Positions 49,801 through 59,179 of a stretch of DNA of 64,000 nt are shown in pieces. The stretch spans positions 1 to 64,000 of the forward strand of contig NZ_JAAVJI010000017.1 in the NCBI RefSeq assembly GCF_012033695.1, read 5' to 3'. The position numbers were made by a program, and so were the translations under genes. The notes below the pieces were generated by a model, which did no database searches, was not told the origin of the DNA, and worked only from the letters and a program-made list of their open reading frames with translations. Origin of the DNA: Pseudomonas quercus (GTDB lineage: Bacteria; Pseudomonadota; Gammaproteobacteria; Pseudomonadales; Pseudomonadaceae). How positions within the stretch are numbered: position 1 is the first letter of the stretch; each line of letters opens with the position of its first letter.

Positions 49801-51734
49801 ATGAACATCAAGCAGAAACTGGTACTGGCGTTTGCCATGATCGCCGCGTTGCCTGTTGTACTGGTCGCGGCGGTAGTGGTGTTCAACCTTCGGGACAACG
49901 CGCGTGAAGGGTTTGAAACCAACAGCGGGCGGGAGATCCGCCAGGTCGAAACGGCCATGCAGCTGTTTTTCGAAGGCATTGACCAGAACATAACGCTGCT
50001 GGCGAACTACCCTGCTTTCCAAGGGCTGGAGGGCCATTTGTCCCGCTACATGGCCAACGATCGCACGGTGGGTGACCAGGATGGCCAGGCATTGCCGATA
50101 CTGGATCAGATGCTCAAGTCCCACCCTGCCTACGCGTATGCGTCCATGGGCAGCGTGGACGGTGGCTATGCCTCCAAACCGGACGGGCAGCTGGACGACT
50201 ATGACCCTCGCAAGCGGCCCTGGTACCAGGCTGCCATGGCCAAGCCCGGCCAGGTGGTGCACACCGCGCCTTATTACTGGGCGCCGGACAAGGTCGTGCT
50301 GCTTGGCATTGTGCGCACCGTCGACGGGCCGAAAGGGGTGCCCACGGGCGCGGTCGGTATCGACGTGTCCCTGCGCCAGCTCACTGACCTGGTGGGGCAG
50401 ATCAAATTGGGCGACAACGGCTACGTGATGCTCGCCACGCAAGACGGGACCGTACTAGTGGACCCTAAGCAGCCGGATCACAACTTCAAGCAGCTGTCAG
50501 CGCTAGGCGGTGCGTACGAAACCCTAGACAAGCAAGGGCGCGGGCTGAGCGAGGTGACGCTGGACGGCCAGCCCTACCTGGCCAACGTATTCCCTTCGGA
50601 CAAGCTGGGCTGGCGCTTCATCGGCCTGGTGCCCAAAGCGGAGGTGATGCAAGGCGCGGTGTCCCTGACCTGGCTGATTGTGATCATCGCAGTGGTGAGC
50701 GCACTGGCTTTCGCCCTGGCGGGCAGTGTGTTCGCTGGGCTGCTGGTACGTCCGATCCATGCGGTAGCCACCGGGCTGGAAGGCATTGCCCAGGGCGAAG
50801 GGGATTTATCCAAGCGGCTGGACGTGCGCGCCAAGGATGAAACAGCCCAGTTGGCTGGGTGGTTCAACCGGTTCCTTGGCGCCATCGCCAGATGATCCAG
50901 CGCATTGGCCAGGCGTCCGGGCAGATCCACCAGTCCTCCCAGGATTCGATCAAGGTGGCCGAAGACCTGGCGCAGACGGCCGACCGGCAGCGTGTAGCGG
51001 TAGATATGGTGTCTACGGCGTTCCATGAAATGGTTGCCACCTCCAACGAAGTGGCGCGCTCGTGCAGCCAGGCAGCGGAGTCGGCGGACAATGGCCAGCG
51101 CCAAGTGCGAGACGGGCAGATGCAGATCGACCAGGCCGTGGAACGGGTAGGGCGCCTGAGTGGCGAGATCGAGGTGTCTGCCGATGCCATGCGCCAACTG
51201 CGGCAGGAAAGCAGCGACATTCAGTCGATCCTTGGCACCATCAGTTCCATTGCCGAGCAGACCAACCTGCTGGCGCTTAACGCCGCCATCGAGGCGGCCC
51301 GGGCAGGCGATCAGGGGCGTGGTTTTGCCGTGGTGGCCGATGAGGTTCGGGCGCTGGCGCGGCGCACAGCCGACTCCACCGGCGAGATCGACACCTTGCT
51401 GGGCAACCTGGCCCGGCGCACCCAGTCCATGGGCGAACAGATGGATGCCAGCCTGCGCATGTCAAAGGACACTGTTCAGTCCATCAGTGAGGCGCGAGGC
51501 AGCTTCGAGCGCATCCGTGAATCGGTAGACGTGATCCGGGACATGAGCACCCAGATCGCAACGGCGGCGGAGGAACAGCACCAAGTCGCTGAAGACATCA
51601 ACCGTAATATTGGTGACATCCATGGGGATGCCCAGCGCGTTGCAGAACTGGCTGAGGCCACACGGGGCGAGGCCACGCACCTGACGACGTTGTCTGAGGA
51701 ATTGAACGGGCTGGTGCACCGGTTCAAGACCTGA
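49801..51734 (+). pseudogene. Methyl-accepting chemotaxis protein with frameshift (dCache type)
   Basis: The first frame (49801-50895) gives membrane helix, dCache_1 sensor with DYDPRKRPWYQAA and a following Tyr/Asp set as in amino-acid receptors, second helix and HAMP, then stops right after FLGAIAR. The remaining signalling domain (QMIQRIGQASG to the end, with NLLALNAAIEAARAGDQGRG) continues in the +2-shifted frame to 51734. One missing base near 50886-50893 (GCCATCGCCAGATG) explains this. Without correction the receptor lacks its kinase-control tip. Sensor and signalling parts are otherwise intact, so the lesion is recent, or a sequencing error. Confidence 0.85.
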
Positions 51735-51758
51735 ACCCCGTTTCACCGCTAGCGCAAA

Positions 51759-51798
51759 AGGCGCCCTTCCGGCAGTAGCTTGAGCCGGAGTGGCGCCT
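51759..51798 (+). terminator. Long hairpin after the chemoreceptor
   Basis: AGGCGCC-CTTCCGGC pairs with GCCGGAG-T-GGCGCCT through about 14 base pairs and an 8- to 9-base loop, 25 bases after the stop. Confidence 0.65.
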
Positions 51799-51836
51799 GC
51801 AGGCCGTCTGCAACCTCAATTTATGATTGAGGTTTT

Positions 51837-51854
51837 TGGAATACCATAATACGG
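51837..51854. promoter_or_regulatory. Operator copy B: TGGAATACCATAATACGG
   Basis: Two base changes from copy A over 18 positions; 83 bases upstream of the NCS1 permease start. Confidence 0.75.
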
Positions 51855-51936
51855 TGTATCTCGTTGGGTCCATCGCTGACCCTCTTGGTTTGGTTTCATA
51901 CAACTACAACAACCAGAACAAACGACGAGATTGCGC

Positions 51937-53343
51937 ATGTCTGAACAGACCCGCAGTACCCTGATCGAAAACCATACGGTCGACCAGGTGCCACGCTCGG
52001 CTCGCCACGGTAACGTGCGTGACCTGTTTACCCTGTGGTTCAGTACCAACATTGCACCGCTGCCCATCGTTACCGGCGCCATGGTGGTTCAGGTGTTTCA
52101 CCTGAACCTGGCGTGGGGGCTGCTGGCCATCGTGCTAGGTAACCTGTTAGGCGGCGTGGTGATCGCTTTGGCCTCCGCCCAAGGGCCGCGGCTAGGTATT
52201 CCGCAAATGGTGCAAAGCCGTGGCCAGTTTGGCCGTTATGGCGCGTTGCTCATTGTGTTCTTCACCGCGCTTATCTATGTGGGCTTCTTTATTTCCAACA
52301 TCGTGCTAGCAGGCACGTCCATTCACAGGCTGGTGCCTGCCATGCCCCTGGAAGGCGGCATTCTGGCCGGTGCACTGGCGGCCACGGTGATTGGGGTAGT
52401 GGGTTACCGTTTCATCCATACGCTGAACAAAATAGGCACCTGGGTTATGGGCCTGGCGCTGCTGGCTGGGTTCACCATGGTGCTGACTCAGCCCTTGCCC
52501 GCAGATTTCTTTACGCGCGGCGCGCTCAATGTGAGTGGGTTCATTGCTACGGTGTCGTTGGGTGTGATCTGGCAGATCAGCTTTTCCCCCTACACCAGTG
52601 ACTACTCTCGCTACCTGCCACCGACCGTAGGGGTATGGCGGCCCTTTATTGCGACTTACTTGGGCGCCACCCTGGGTACCATCCTGTCATTCTCGTTCGG
52701 GGCTGTCGTCGTGCTGGCCAGCGCGCCCGGCACCGAGGCCATGCAAGCTGTGGAGCAGGCAACAGGGGTGTTAGGGCCAGTGCTGATGGTGCTGTTCCTG
52801 CTCAATATCATCAGCCATAACGCGCTTAACCTATACGGCGCCGTGTTATCGATCATCACGTCAATCCAGACCTTCGCGGCTGGGTGGACGCCTACGGTGA
52901 ACGTCAAGGTGTTGCTGTCAGCGGTGGTGCTGGCCGCCTGTTGCGTCACTGCCCTTGGGGCCTCGGCCGACTTCATCAGCCACTTCATCAACCTGATTCT
53001 GGCGCTGCTGCTGATACTGGTGCCCTGGGCCTGTATCAACCTGATCGACTTCTACCTGATCAAGTACGGCTATTACGACGTACCTTCGCTGTTCCAGGCC
53101 GACGGCGGGCTGTATGGGCGTTTTGATGGTTATGCGATCGCAGCCTATGCCGTTGGCATCATGGCCCAGTTGCCCTTTGCCAACACGGCGCTGTTTGTGG
53201 GGCCGTATGCGAACCTGGTACCCGGCGCGGACCTGTCCTGGGTAGTAGGGGTGGTAGTGACCTGCCCACTGTACTTCTGGCTGGCCTACGACCAAGCCGC
53301 TGTGAAAGCACGACGTCAGCAACTGGCGTTGGCGCAGGAGTGA
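51937..53343 (+). CDS. NCS1-family permease (cytosine/purine/uracil/allantoin type), 468 aa
   Basis: Twelve-helix Na+ or H+ symporter for nucleobases or related nitrogen heterocycles: FTLWFSTNIAPLPIVTGAM in helix 1, GPRLGIPQMVQSRGQFGRYGA (the family signature), SFSPYTSDYSRYLP in helix 6, and ISHNALNLYGAVLSI in helix 8. ATG 51937 or 51931. Preceded by operator copy B, so co-regulated with the monooxygenase and the ABC importer. The NCS1 family points to a cyclic N-compound as the cluster substrate. Confidence 0.92.
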   Translation: MSEQTRSTLIENHTVDQVPRSARHGNVRDLFTLWFSTNIAPLPIVTGAMVVQVFHLNLAWGLLAIVLGNLLGGVVIALASAQGPRLGIPQMVQSRGQFGRYGALLIVFFTALIYVGFFISNIVLAGTSIHRLVPAMPLEGGILAGALAATVIGVVGYRFIHTLNKIGTWVMGLALLAGFTMVLTQPLPADFFTRGALNVSGFIATVSLGVIWQISFSPYTSDYSRYLPPTVGVWRPFIATYLGATLGTILSFSFGAVVVLASAPGTEAMQAVEQATGVLGPVLMVLFLLNIISHNALNLYGAVLSIITSIQTFAAGWTPTVNVKVLLSAVVLAACCVTALGASADFISHFINLILALLLILVPWACINLIDFYLIKYGYYDVPSLFQADGGLYGRFDGYAIAAYAVGIMAQLPFANTALFVGPYANLVPGADLSWVVGVVVTCPLYFWLAYDQAAVKARRQQLALAQE

Positions 53344-53426
53344 GTGGGCACGCTCGGTCATCCTGAACGGGTAGTACGCCATTGCCTCTTGGGGTAAACC
53401 GGGCCCTTTGCCAGGGAGGCGCTGCA

Positions 53427-53851
53427 ATGGTTGCTCACCTGTACCGCTCTGCCCAGTTGCGACGCGGGCGGTGTTCGCTGCCAGGCGGTATTTACGTGAT
53501 AACCGTGTGTGTGGCCCAGCATCGTCGGGCTTTTTTGAGTGAGCACACGCACAGCCGGTTATAAGGGCCATACAGGCAGAGGCCAAAGCAGGTTCGGCTA
53601 GCACTCTGGCGTGGGTGTTGATGCCGGATCATTTTCACTGGCTGCTGCAGTTGGGCAATGCCGATTTGAATCATGTGCTCAGGCGCGTGAAATCCCGCTC
53701 AACCCTTGAGTTCAAGCGCGTCCAAGAGTTGCCCTGGGCCCTGTGGCAGAAGCACTTCTACGACCGGGCGCTTCGAATGGACGAGGAGGTGGCTGCAGCC
53801 GCCCGGTACGTGATCTGCAATCCGTTACGCCGAGTTTCGACGCACCTGTAG
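53427..53851 (+). pseudogene. REP-associated tyrosine transposase (RAYT) with frameshift
   Basis: The N-terminal frame encodes RLRRG-type start RSAQLRRGRCSLPGGIYVITVCV and ends at a stop at 53562-53564; the next frame continues IRAIQAEAKAGSASTLAWV and MPDHFHWLLQLG, the HUH (H-F-H) motif of TnpA-REP, and ends with ARYVICNPLRR. A single base change in register near 53555-53565 would restore one protein of about 140 residues. Inactive as it stands. A pair of REP sequences follows directly. Confidence 0.8.
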
Positions 53852-53907
53852 GCGCCGGGCTTGCCCGCGCTCTGAATACCGCCGCGCAGGCAAAGCCTGG
53901 CGCCTAC
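53847..53907. repeat. Inverted REP pair (REPIN) next to the RAYT remnant
   Basis: GTAGGCGCCGGGCTTGCCCG on the left and the inverted CAGGCAAAGCCTGGCGCCTAC on the right, about 20 bases apart, are the Pseudomonas REP form in opposite orientation. It also stands between the convergent RAYT and ABC-transporter genes and could act as a transcription stop. Confidence 0.8.
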
Positions 53908-53914
53908 GGGGAGA

Positions 53915-55048
53915 TCAGCCCTTCTTCAAATCCCCTTCGGCCCATTCGCTATACACGCAGGCATCAGCTGCGGCCCAGCGCACGCAAATGGCCGTTCCGG
54001 GCGTTAATACCTGCCCGTTGGAAGACAAGGCCTTGACGGTCAATGCGGTGCCGCCTGCGGTCACGGCAGTACAGGTCTGGCTTTCACCCAGGAACAGCAC
54101 TTCGCTCACTGTGGCAGTTACTTCGTTCCAACCGGCAGGCAGCGGCGAGGCGTGGGCAGCCGACAGGCTAAGCGCTACTGCTTTCTCTGGCCGCACCATC
54201 AATAGCAAAGGCTGCTGCGGTGAGGCTTCAACGCCTGGCCGGATGGCCAACGCGTGCCCCTCGAACATAGCTATTGCACCGCCACTTGCACTCACCTTAA
54301 GGAAGTTCGAGTTACCCAGAAACGATGCCACGAACGCATTGGGGGGGTTCTGGTACAGCTCGATACCACTGCCCAAGCCCACCACCTTACCCTGGCTGAA
54401 AATCGCAATCCGCTGGGACAGGCGCATGGCTTCTTCCTGGTCATGGGTCACGTACACAATGGTGATACCCAGGCGACGGTGCAGGTGGCGCAATTCGTCC
54501 TGCAGGTCTTCACGAAGCTTTTTGTCCAGCGCACCCAAAGGTTCGTCCATCAGCAGAATGCGCGGCTCGTACACCAAGGCTCTGGCGATGGCGACCCGCT
54601 GCTGCTGGCCCCCAGACAGCTGCGCGGGGCGGCGGTGGGCGAAGGTTTCCAGTTGCACCAACTTGAGCATGGCGTCTACGCGTGCGCACTGTTCGGCTGC
54701 GGGCAGTTTACGAATGGCCAGCGGGAACGCGATATTGTCCCGCACCGACAGGTGCGGGAACAGTGAGTAGCGCTGGAACACCATGCCGATGTCGCGTTTG
54801 TGGGGTGGCACGTTTACCAGTGACCGGCCAGCCACCTCGATTGCGCCCGAACTGGGCGTTTCAAAGCCCGCCAACATGGACAAGGTAGTGCTCTTGCCCG
54901 AGCCGCTGGACCCCAAAAAAGTGAGGAACTCGCCGTCCTCTATCTCCAACGACAGGTCGCTGACGGCAGTGAAATCACCGTAATGCTTGTTCAACTGGCG
55001 CAGGCTGACCAGGGTGCCTGGCGGGTTGGGTGTGAGGATGGCGTTCAT
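53915..55048 (-). CDS. ABC importer ATP-binding subunit (PotA-like), 377 aa
   Basis: ATPase of a polyamine/opine-type importer: Walker A GSSGSGKST near residue 48, signature LSGGQQQR, Walker B ILLMDEPLGALD, switch His in VTHDQEEAM, then a TOBE domain (LLLMVRPEKAVALS). Length is that of PotA. Overlaps the permease stop by 4 bases. Last gene of a substrate-binding-protein, permease, permease, ATPase operon driven from operator copy C. Confidence 0.93.
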   Translation of the reverse strand: MNAILTPNPPGTLVSLRQLNKHYGDFTAVSDLSLEIEDGEFLTFLGSSGSGKSTTLSMLAGFETPSSGAIEVAGRSLVNVPPHKRDIGMVFQRYSLFPHLSVRDNIAFPLAIRKLPAAEQCARVDAMLKLVQLETFAHRRPAQLSGGQQQRVAIARALVYEPRILLMDEPLGALDKKLREDLQDELRHLHRRLGITIVYVTHDQEEAMRLSQRIAIFSQGKVVGLGSGIELYQNPPNAFVASFLGNSNFLKVSASGGAIAMFEGHALAIRPGVEASPQQPLLLMVRPEKAVALSLSAAHASPLPAGWNEVTATVSEVLFLGESQTCTAVTAGGTALTVKALSSNGQVLTPGTAICVRWAAADACVYSEWAEGDLKKG

Positions 55049-55866
55049 TTCAACTCCAGGGCACGGGTTTCACTACGCCGGCGCAGGCCGGCGGCGATTA
55101 GCATCACCACAACTGACAAGCCGATCAGCAGCGTCGACGCCACCGCGATCACGGGGGTGAGGTCCTGGCGCAGCGTGGTCCACATTTTCACCGGCAAGGT
55201 TTGCAGGGTAGGGCTGGCCATCATCACGCTGAGCACCACTTCGTCCCACGACACCAGGAACGCAAACAGGCCCGCGGCGACCATGCCGGGGCGGATGCCG
55301 GGGAAGGTCACGCGGAAAATGGCTTGAAGGCGCGACGCACCGCAAATCACGGCGGCATCTTCGATGGAGCGGTCAAACAGCTTCAGCGCATTGATGATGG
55401 AAATGATGGTGAACGGCAACGCCACAATCACATGGCTCACCACAAAGGAAAACAACGTGCCGTTGAGCCCCAGCTTTAGAAACAGGGCATACACAGCCAC
55501 CGCAATGATCACCAGCGGCACAATCATCGGCAGGGTAAACAGCGCATAGAGCAGATCCCGGCCAGGAAAACGCCCGCGTACCAAGGCAAAGGCACTGGGC
55601 ACGCCCAGCGCCACGGCACATACCGTGGTCAGCACCGCCACCTTCAGGCTGGACCAGGCGGCGGCTACCCACTCTTCATTGGCGAAGAACTGCGTGTACC
55701 ACTTCAGCGTCCAGCCCGGTGGCGGGAACACCAGCCACTGCGAAGACCCGAACGACAGCAGCACAATGAACACCACCGGCAGCAATAGAAACAGCATGAT
55801 TACGCCGGTAGTGAGGTACAGGCCCCAGCGCAGTCGGGGCGGCATGGCATTGGCAGTCAGCAGCAT
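55045..55866 (-). CDS. ABC importer permease (PotC-like), 273 aa
   Basis: Six-helix inner-membrane subunit; the EAA loop EDAAVICGASRLQAIFRVTFPGIRPGM that contacts the ATPase is plain near residue 190. Six bases after the other permease gene and overlapping the ATPase start. Same-family partner of PotB/PotC proteins. Confidence 0.92.
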   Translation of the reverse strand: MLLTANAMPPRLRWGLYLTTGVIMLFLLLPVVFIVLLSFGSSQWLVFPPPGWTLKWYTQFFANEEWVAAAWSSLKVAVLTTVCAVALGVPSAFALVRGRFPGRDLLYALFTLPMIVPLVIIAVAVYALFLKLGLNGTLFSFVVSHVIVALPFTIISIINALKLFDRSIEDAAVICGASRLQAIFRVTFPGIRPGMVAAGLFAFLVSWDEVVLSVMMASPTLQTLPVKMWTTLRQDLTPVIAVASTLLIGLSVVVMLIAAGLRRRSETRALELK

Positions 55867-55872
55867 GGGCGC

Positions 55873-56775
55873 TTACCTCCCGTTGACGGAGCCGACCGGC
55901 GATTCCGGTTGCAGCTTCAGGTAGATGTAGAACAACACCAGGGTGATCAGCACCAGCAACGCTGCAGCGGCACTGGCCAGGCCCCAGTTAAGGAAGGACT
56001 GCACCTGCTGCACGATAAACTCCGGCAGCATCATGTTTTGCGCACCGCCCAGCAGGGCCGGTGTCACGTAGTAACCCAGCGACATCACGAACACCATGAG
56101 CGCGCCGGAGAACAGCCCAGGCCGGCACAGTGGCAGAAATACCCGTGTGAAATTAGTCCAGGCGTTGGCGCCGCAAATGGCCCCCGCCTGCAGCACCATT
56201 GGGTCGATGGCTTGCAGGGTTGCCTGTAGCGGCAGCACTATGAAGGGAATCATGATGTAGGTCATGCCGATCACCACACCGGTAAGGTTGTGCACCATCT
56301 CCAGAGGCTGGTCGATGATGCCCAGGGCCAGCAGTGCCTTGTTCACTACGCCAGAGGCCTGCAACAGCACCAGCCAGGCGTAGGTGCGCGCCAGCAGGCT
56401 GGTCCACATGGACAGCAGCACGACGTTCATCAACCAGCGGCCCCACCCACGGGGCACCAGGGTAATCACCCAGGCCAACGGAAAGCCCAGCAGCAGGCTG
56501 AACACTGTAACCAGCCCAGCCACCGAGAAGGTATTTGCCAGCACCCGCACATAGGCTGAGTTGGCAAACAACTGTTGGTAGTTACCCAAGCCAGGCGTTG
56601 GTTCCAGCACCCCCCGTAGCAGCAAACCGATCAGGGGTGCAAAGAAGAACAGCCCTAGGAAAGCTAGCGCAGGCAGCAGGTTGGCGCTGCCACGCCAACG
56701 TCGCTCGGTGGAACGGGCAGGCGTGGCGTCCTTAGCAGCCAATGGCAGACCGCTCACTTCTACTTGACCAGCCAT
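55873..56775 (-). CDS. ABC importer permease (PotB-like), 300 aa
   Basis: Inner-membrane subunit with about six helices; the EAA-type loop reads LQAGAICGANAWTNFTRVFLPLCRPGL near residue 195. ATG 56775 is used; the frame upstream starts on GTG. It overlaps the substrate-binding-protein gene by 16 bases, so the operon is tightly coupled. Confidence 0.92.
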   Translation of the reverse strand: MAGQVEVSGLPLAAKDATPARSTERRWRGSANLLPALAFLGLFFFAPLIGLLLRGVLEPTPGLGNYQQLFANSAYVRVLANTFSVAGLVTVFSLLLGFPLAWVITLVPRGWGRWLMNVVLLSMWTSLLARTYAWLVLLQASGVVNKALLALGIIDQPLEMVHNLTGVVIGMTYIMIPFIVLPLQATLQAIDPMVLQAGAICGANAWTNFTRVFLPLCRPGLFSGALMVFVMSLGYYVTPALLGGAQNMMLPEFIVQQVQSFLNWGLASAAAALLVLITLVLFYIYLKLQPESPVGSVNGR

Positions 56776-57788
56776 TCGTTCCACCGTGTCGCGATAGCGG
56801 GCCCGTTCTTGGCCCAGTACGCGTAGTCGAGGGTGATCTGGTCCTTGGCGTAGGCGGTAGGCAGGTTAGGCGCCAGGGTGGAATCCAGTTGGGGGATACT
56901 GTCGTTGTTCACAGGTGCATAGGCGGTAAGGTTGGAAAAGTCTGCCTGGCCCTTGGCGCTGCTGGCGGCCGCCAGGAACTTCATCGCAGCGTCCTTGTTT
57001 TTCGTGCCCTTGGGCACAACCAGGAAGTCCGCCATTACCAGGTTCTGTTTCCAGCTCACACCCACCGGCGCGCCGTCCTGCTGCAGGGCGTAGACACGGC
57101 CGTTCCAGAACTGCCCCAATGTGGCTTCTCCCGAGGCCAGCAACTGCTGGGATTGTGCGCCGCCACCCCACCACACAATGTCGGGCTTGATGGTATCCAG
57201 CTTTTTGAACGCACGGTCCAGGTCCAGCGGGTATAGCTGGTGAGCGGGTACGCCATCGGCCAGCAGCGCCAGCTCCAGCACACCTGGGCTTGGCCATTTG
57301 TACAAGGCGCGCTTGCCAGGGTATTTCGTGGTGTCGAAGAGGGCGGCCCAGTCCTGAGGTGCTGCAGCGCCGACCTTGCCTTGGTTGTACCCCAGCACGA
57401 AGGAGAAGTAAAAGGAGCCTACGCCGCGCTCGGAAACGAAGCGTGGGTCGAGGGTGTCGCGTTGGATCACCGAGAAGTCCAATGGCTCTAGCAACCCCTC
57501 AGCGGCCGCACGCAAGGCGAAATCCGCTTCCACGTCCACCACGTCCCACTGCACGTTGCCACTTTCAACCATGGCCTTGAGTTTGCCGTAGTCCGTAGGG
57601 CCGTCCATGACCACTTTGATGCCGCTGGCCTTGCTGAACGGCGTGGCCCAGGCGTCGCGCTGGGCATCTTGGGTGCTGCCACCCCAGCTTACGAAACTCA
57701 GGGGCTGATCGGCTGCCGTTGCCAGGCCTGCGCCCGAGGCCAGAATGGCCGCAACGTACGTCGCTATTGCTCGTTTTTTCAACACCAT
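56760..57788 (-). CDS. ABC importer periplasmic substrate-binding protein (PotD-like), 342 aa
   Basis: Sec signal peptide MVLKKRAIATYVAAILASGA ending ATA-A, then an extracellular solute-binding protein type 1/8 fold: LSFVSWGGSTQDAQRDAWATPF, WDVVDVEADFALRAA and DIVWWGGGAQSQQLLASGEATLGQFWNGR. Polyamine-, putrescine- or spermidine-type binding family, but this subgroup also carries other cations and opines, so the ligand is open. First gene of the importer operon; operator copy C lies 163 bases upstream. Confidence 0.9.
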   Translation of the reverse strand: MVLKKRAIATYVAAILASGAGLATAADQPLSFVSWGGSTQDAQRDAWATPFSKASGIKVVMDGPTDYGKLKAMVESGNVQWDVVDVEADFALRAAAEGLLEPLDFSVIQRDTLDPRFVSERGVGSFYFSFVLGYNQGKVGAAAPQDWAALFDTTKYPGKRALYKWPSPGVLELALLADGVPAHQLYPLDLDRAFKKLDTIKPDIVWWGGGAQSQQLLASGEATLGQFWNGRVYALQQDGAPVGVSWKQNLVMADFLVVPKGTKNKDAAMKFLAAASSAKGQADFSNLTAYAPVNNDSIPQLDSTLAPNLPTAYAKDQITLDYAYWAKNGPAIATRWNEWLVK

Positions 57789-57950
57789 TGTGACGCCCTC
57801 GCTTTGTTGTCGTTATGCGGGCTGGAGCAGCGCTCCTTCAGCTTCCCGCTGGTGGGGAGCAGTGTCTTTTCGGTCCGGCAGGCCAGGCTGAAACAGGCGT
57901 CCACGTGGGCGCCGAAGCACAGAATACGTCGATCGATTCAGCCTGGAATG

Positions 57951-57968
57951 TCATATTATGGTATTCCA
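57951..57968. promoter_or_regulatory. Operator copy C (minus strand TGGAATACCATAATATGA)
   Basis: Reads as copies A and B on the minus strand, in the 205-bp gap between the ABC operon start (57788) and the RibB gene end. Two mismatches or fewer from either copy. Confidence 0.75.
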
Positions 57969-57993
57969 AACTTTGCGCAAGGGGCGTGTGGTG

Positions 57994-59106
57994 TCATACG
58001 GGTGAATAAGGCAAGGTTTCCACCACTTCCAGATCGTAGCCGGCCAGGCCGTTGTATTTGATCGGAGGGCCCAGGTGGCGGACTTTGCCTACGCCCAGAT
58101 CCTGAAGGATTTGTGCACCGGTGCCCGTTTCTGAATAGCTGCGCACTACGCCAGGCGCATAGCGTTTGGGAGGGCAGGTCAGGTGAGGGACCCGTTCCAG
58201 CAGCGCCTGGGAGGACTCGTGGTTAGCCAGTATCACCACAACGCCGTGCCCAGCCTCGGCCACTTTTTGCAGGGCTGCCCACAGGGTCCAATGGGCAGGC
58301 CCGGTATACTCGGCACCTACCAGGTCCCGCAGAGGGTCGATCACATGGACCCGAACCAAGGTGGGCTGGGCCTTGACGAGATGACCCATGACCATGGCCA
58401 TGTGAACGCCCCCGGTAATGCGGTCTTCATAGGTAACCAGGCGGAACTCGCCGTGCACCGTCGCCAGTGCCCGCTCGCCGATCCGGCTCACCGTGTGTTC
58501 GGTGCTCAGCCTGTAATTAATCAGCTCGGCAATGCTGCCTACCTTGATACCGTGCTTGGCCGCAAACGCTTGCAGTTCAGGGCGACGGGCCATGCTGCCG
58601 TCATCATTCATGACTTCCACGATGACCGAGGCCGGGGTAAAGCCAGCCATGCGGGCCAGGTCGCAACCTGCTTCCGTATGCCCGGCGCGGGTCAGCACCC
58701 CGCCATCCCGCGCTCGTAAGGGAAATATATGGCCCGGCTGGACAATGTCCTCGGCCTTCGCGTTCGCGCGTACTGCTGCGGCCACAGTGCGGGCACGGTC
58801 TGCGGCGGAAATCCCTGTCGTCACACCTGCGGCGGCTTCGATGGAAACGGTAAAGGCTGTACCAAAGCCGCTGCCATTGTTAGGGACCATCTGCTCAAGG
58901 CCCAGGCGCTGACAGTGTTCTTCGGTCAGGGTAAGGCAGATGAGCCCTCGGGCTTCTCGGGCCATGAAGTTGATAGCCTGCGCGTCACAGCAGTCGGCTG
59001 CGATCAGCAGGTCGCCTTCGTTTTCCCGGTCTTCGTCATCCACCATCAGCACCATTTTACCGAGGCGGTAATCATCGAGAAGAGTGTCTATGCTGTCGAA
59101 AGGCAT
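57994..59106 (-). CDS. ribB: 3,4-dihydroxy-2-butanone-4-phosphate synthase with degenerate RibA domain, 370 aa
   Basis: N-terminal RibB domain makes the four-carbon riboflavin precursor from ribulose 5-phosphate; the acidic active-site loop DDEDRENEGDLLIAAD and RAGHTEAGCDLARM are intact. The C-terminal half has the RibA fold but not the C-x-x-D...C-D-C zinc cysteines of GTP cyclohydrolase II, so that activity is probably absent (a RibBX-type protein). It is not in a riboflavin operon; it shares an operator with DUF1330, importer, permease and monooxygenase genes, so it may boost flavin supply for the monooxygenase, which is inference. Confidence 0.85.
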   Translation of the reverse strand: MPFDSIDTLLDDYRLGKMVLMVDDEDRENEGDLLIAADCCDAQAINFMAREARGLICLTLTEEHCQRLGLEQMVPNNGSGFGTAFTVSIEAAAGVTTGISAADRARTVAAAVRANAKAEDIVQPGHIFPLRARDGGVLTRAGHTEAGCDLARMAGFTPASVIVEVMNDDGSMARRPELQAFAAKHGIKVGSIAELINYRLSTEHTVSRIGERALATVHGEFRLVTYEDRITGGVHMAMVMGHLVKAQPTLVRVHVIDPLRDLVGAEYTGPAHWTLWAALQKVAEAGHGVVVILANHESSQALLERVPHLTCPPKRYAPGVVRSYSETGTGAQILQDLGVGKVRHLGPPIKYNGLAGYDLEVVETLPYSPV

Positions 59107-59138
59107 GGCAGTTCCAGCGTGGCAGAGGGGCTGTCTAA

Positions 59139-59155
59139 TGGTATACCATATTCCA
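59139..59155. promoter_or_regulatory. Operator copy D: TGGTATACCATATTCCA
   Basis: Contains the perfect 12-bp palindrome ATGGTATACCAT (59138-59149) and sits between the divergent ribB-type (start 59106) and DUF1330 (start 59180) genes. The right half (TATTCCA) is the mirror of copies B and C. Confidence 0.75.
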
Positions 59156-59179
59156 AATTAAACCGCACAGGCGCACCCC

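Noticed and set aside
53382..53426. RAYT start at 53382
   Set aside because: Residues before ATG 53427 do not resemble RAYT N-termini.
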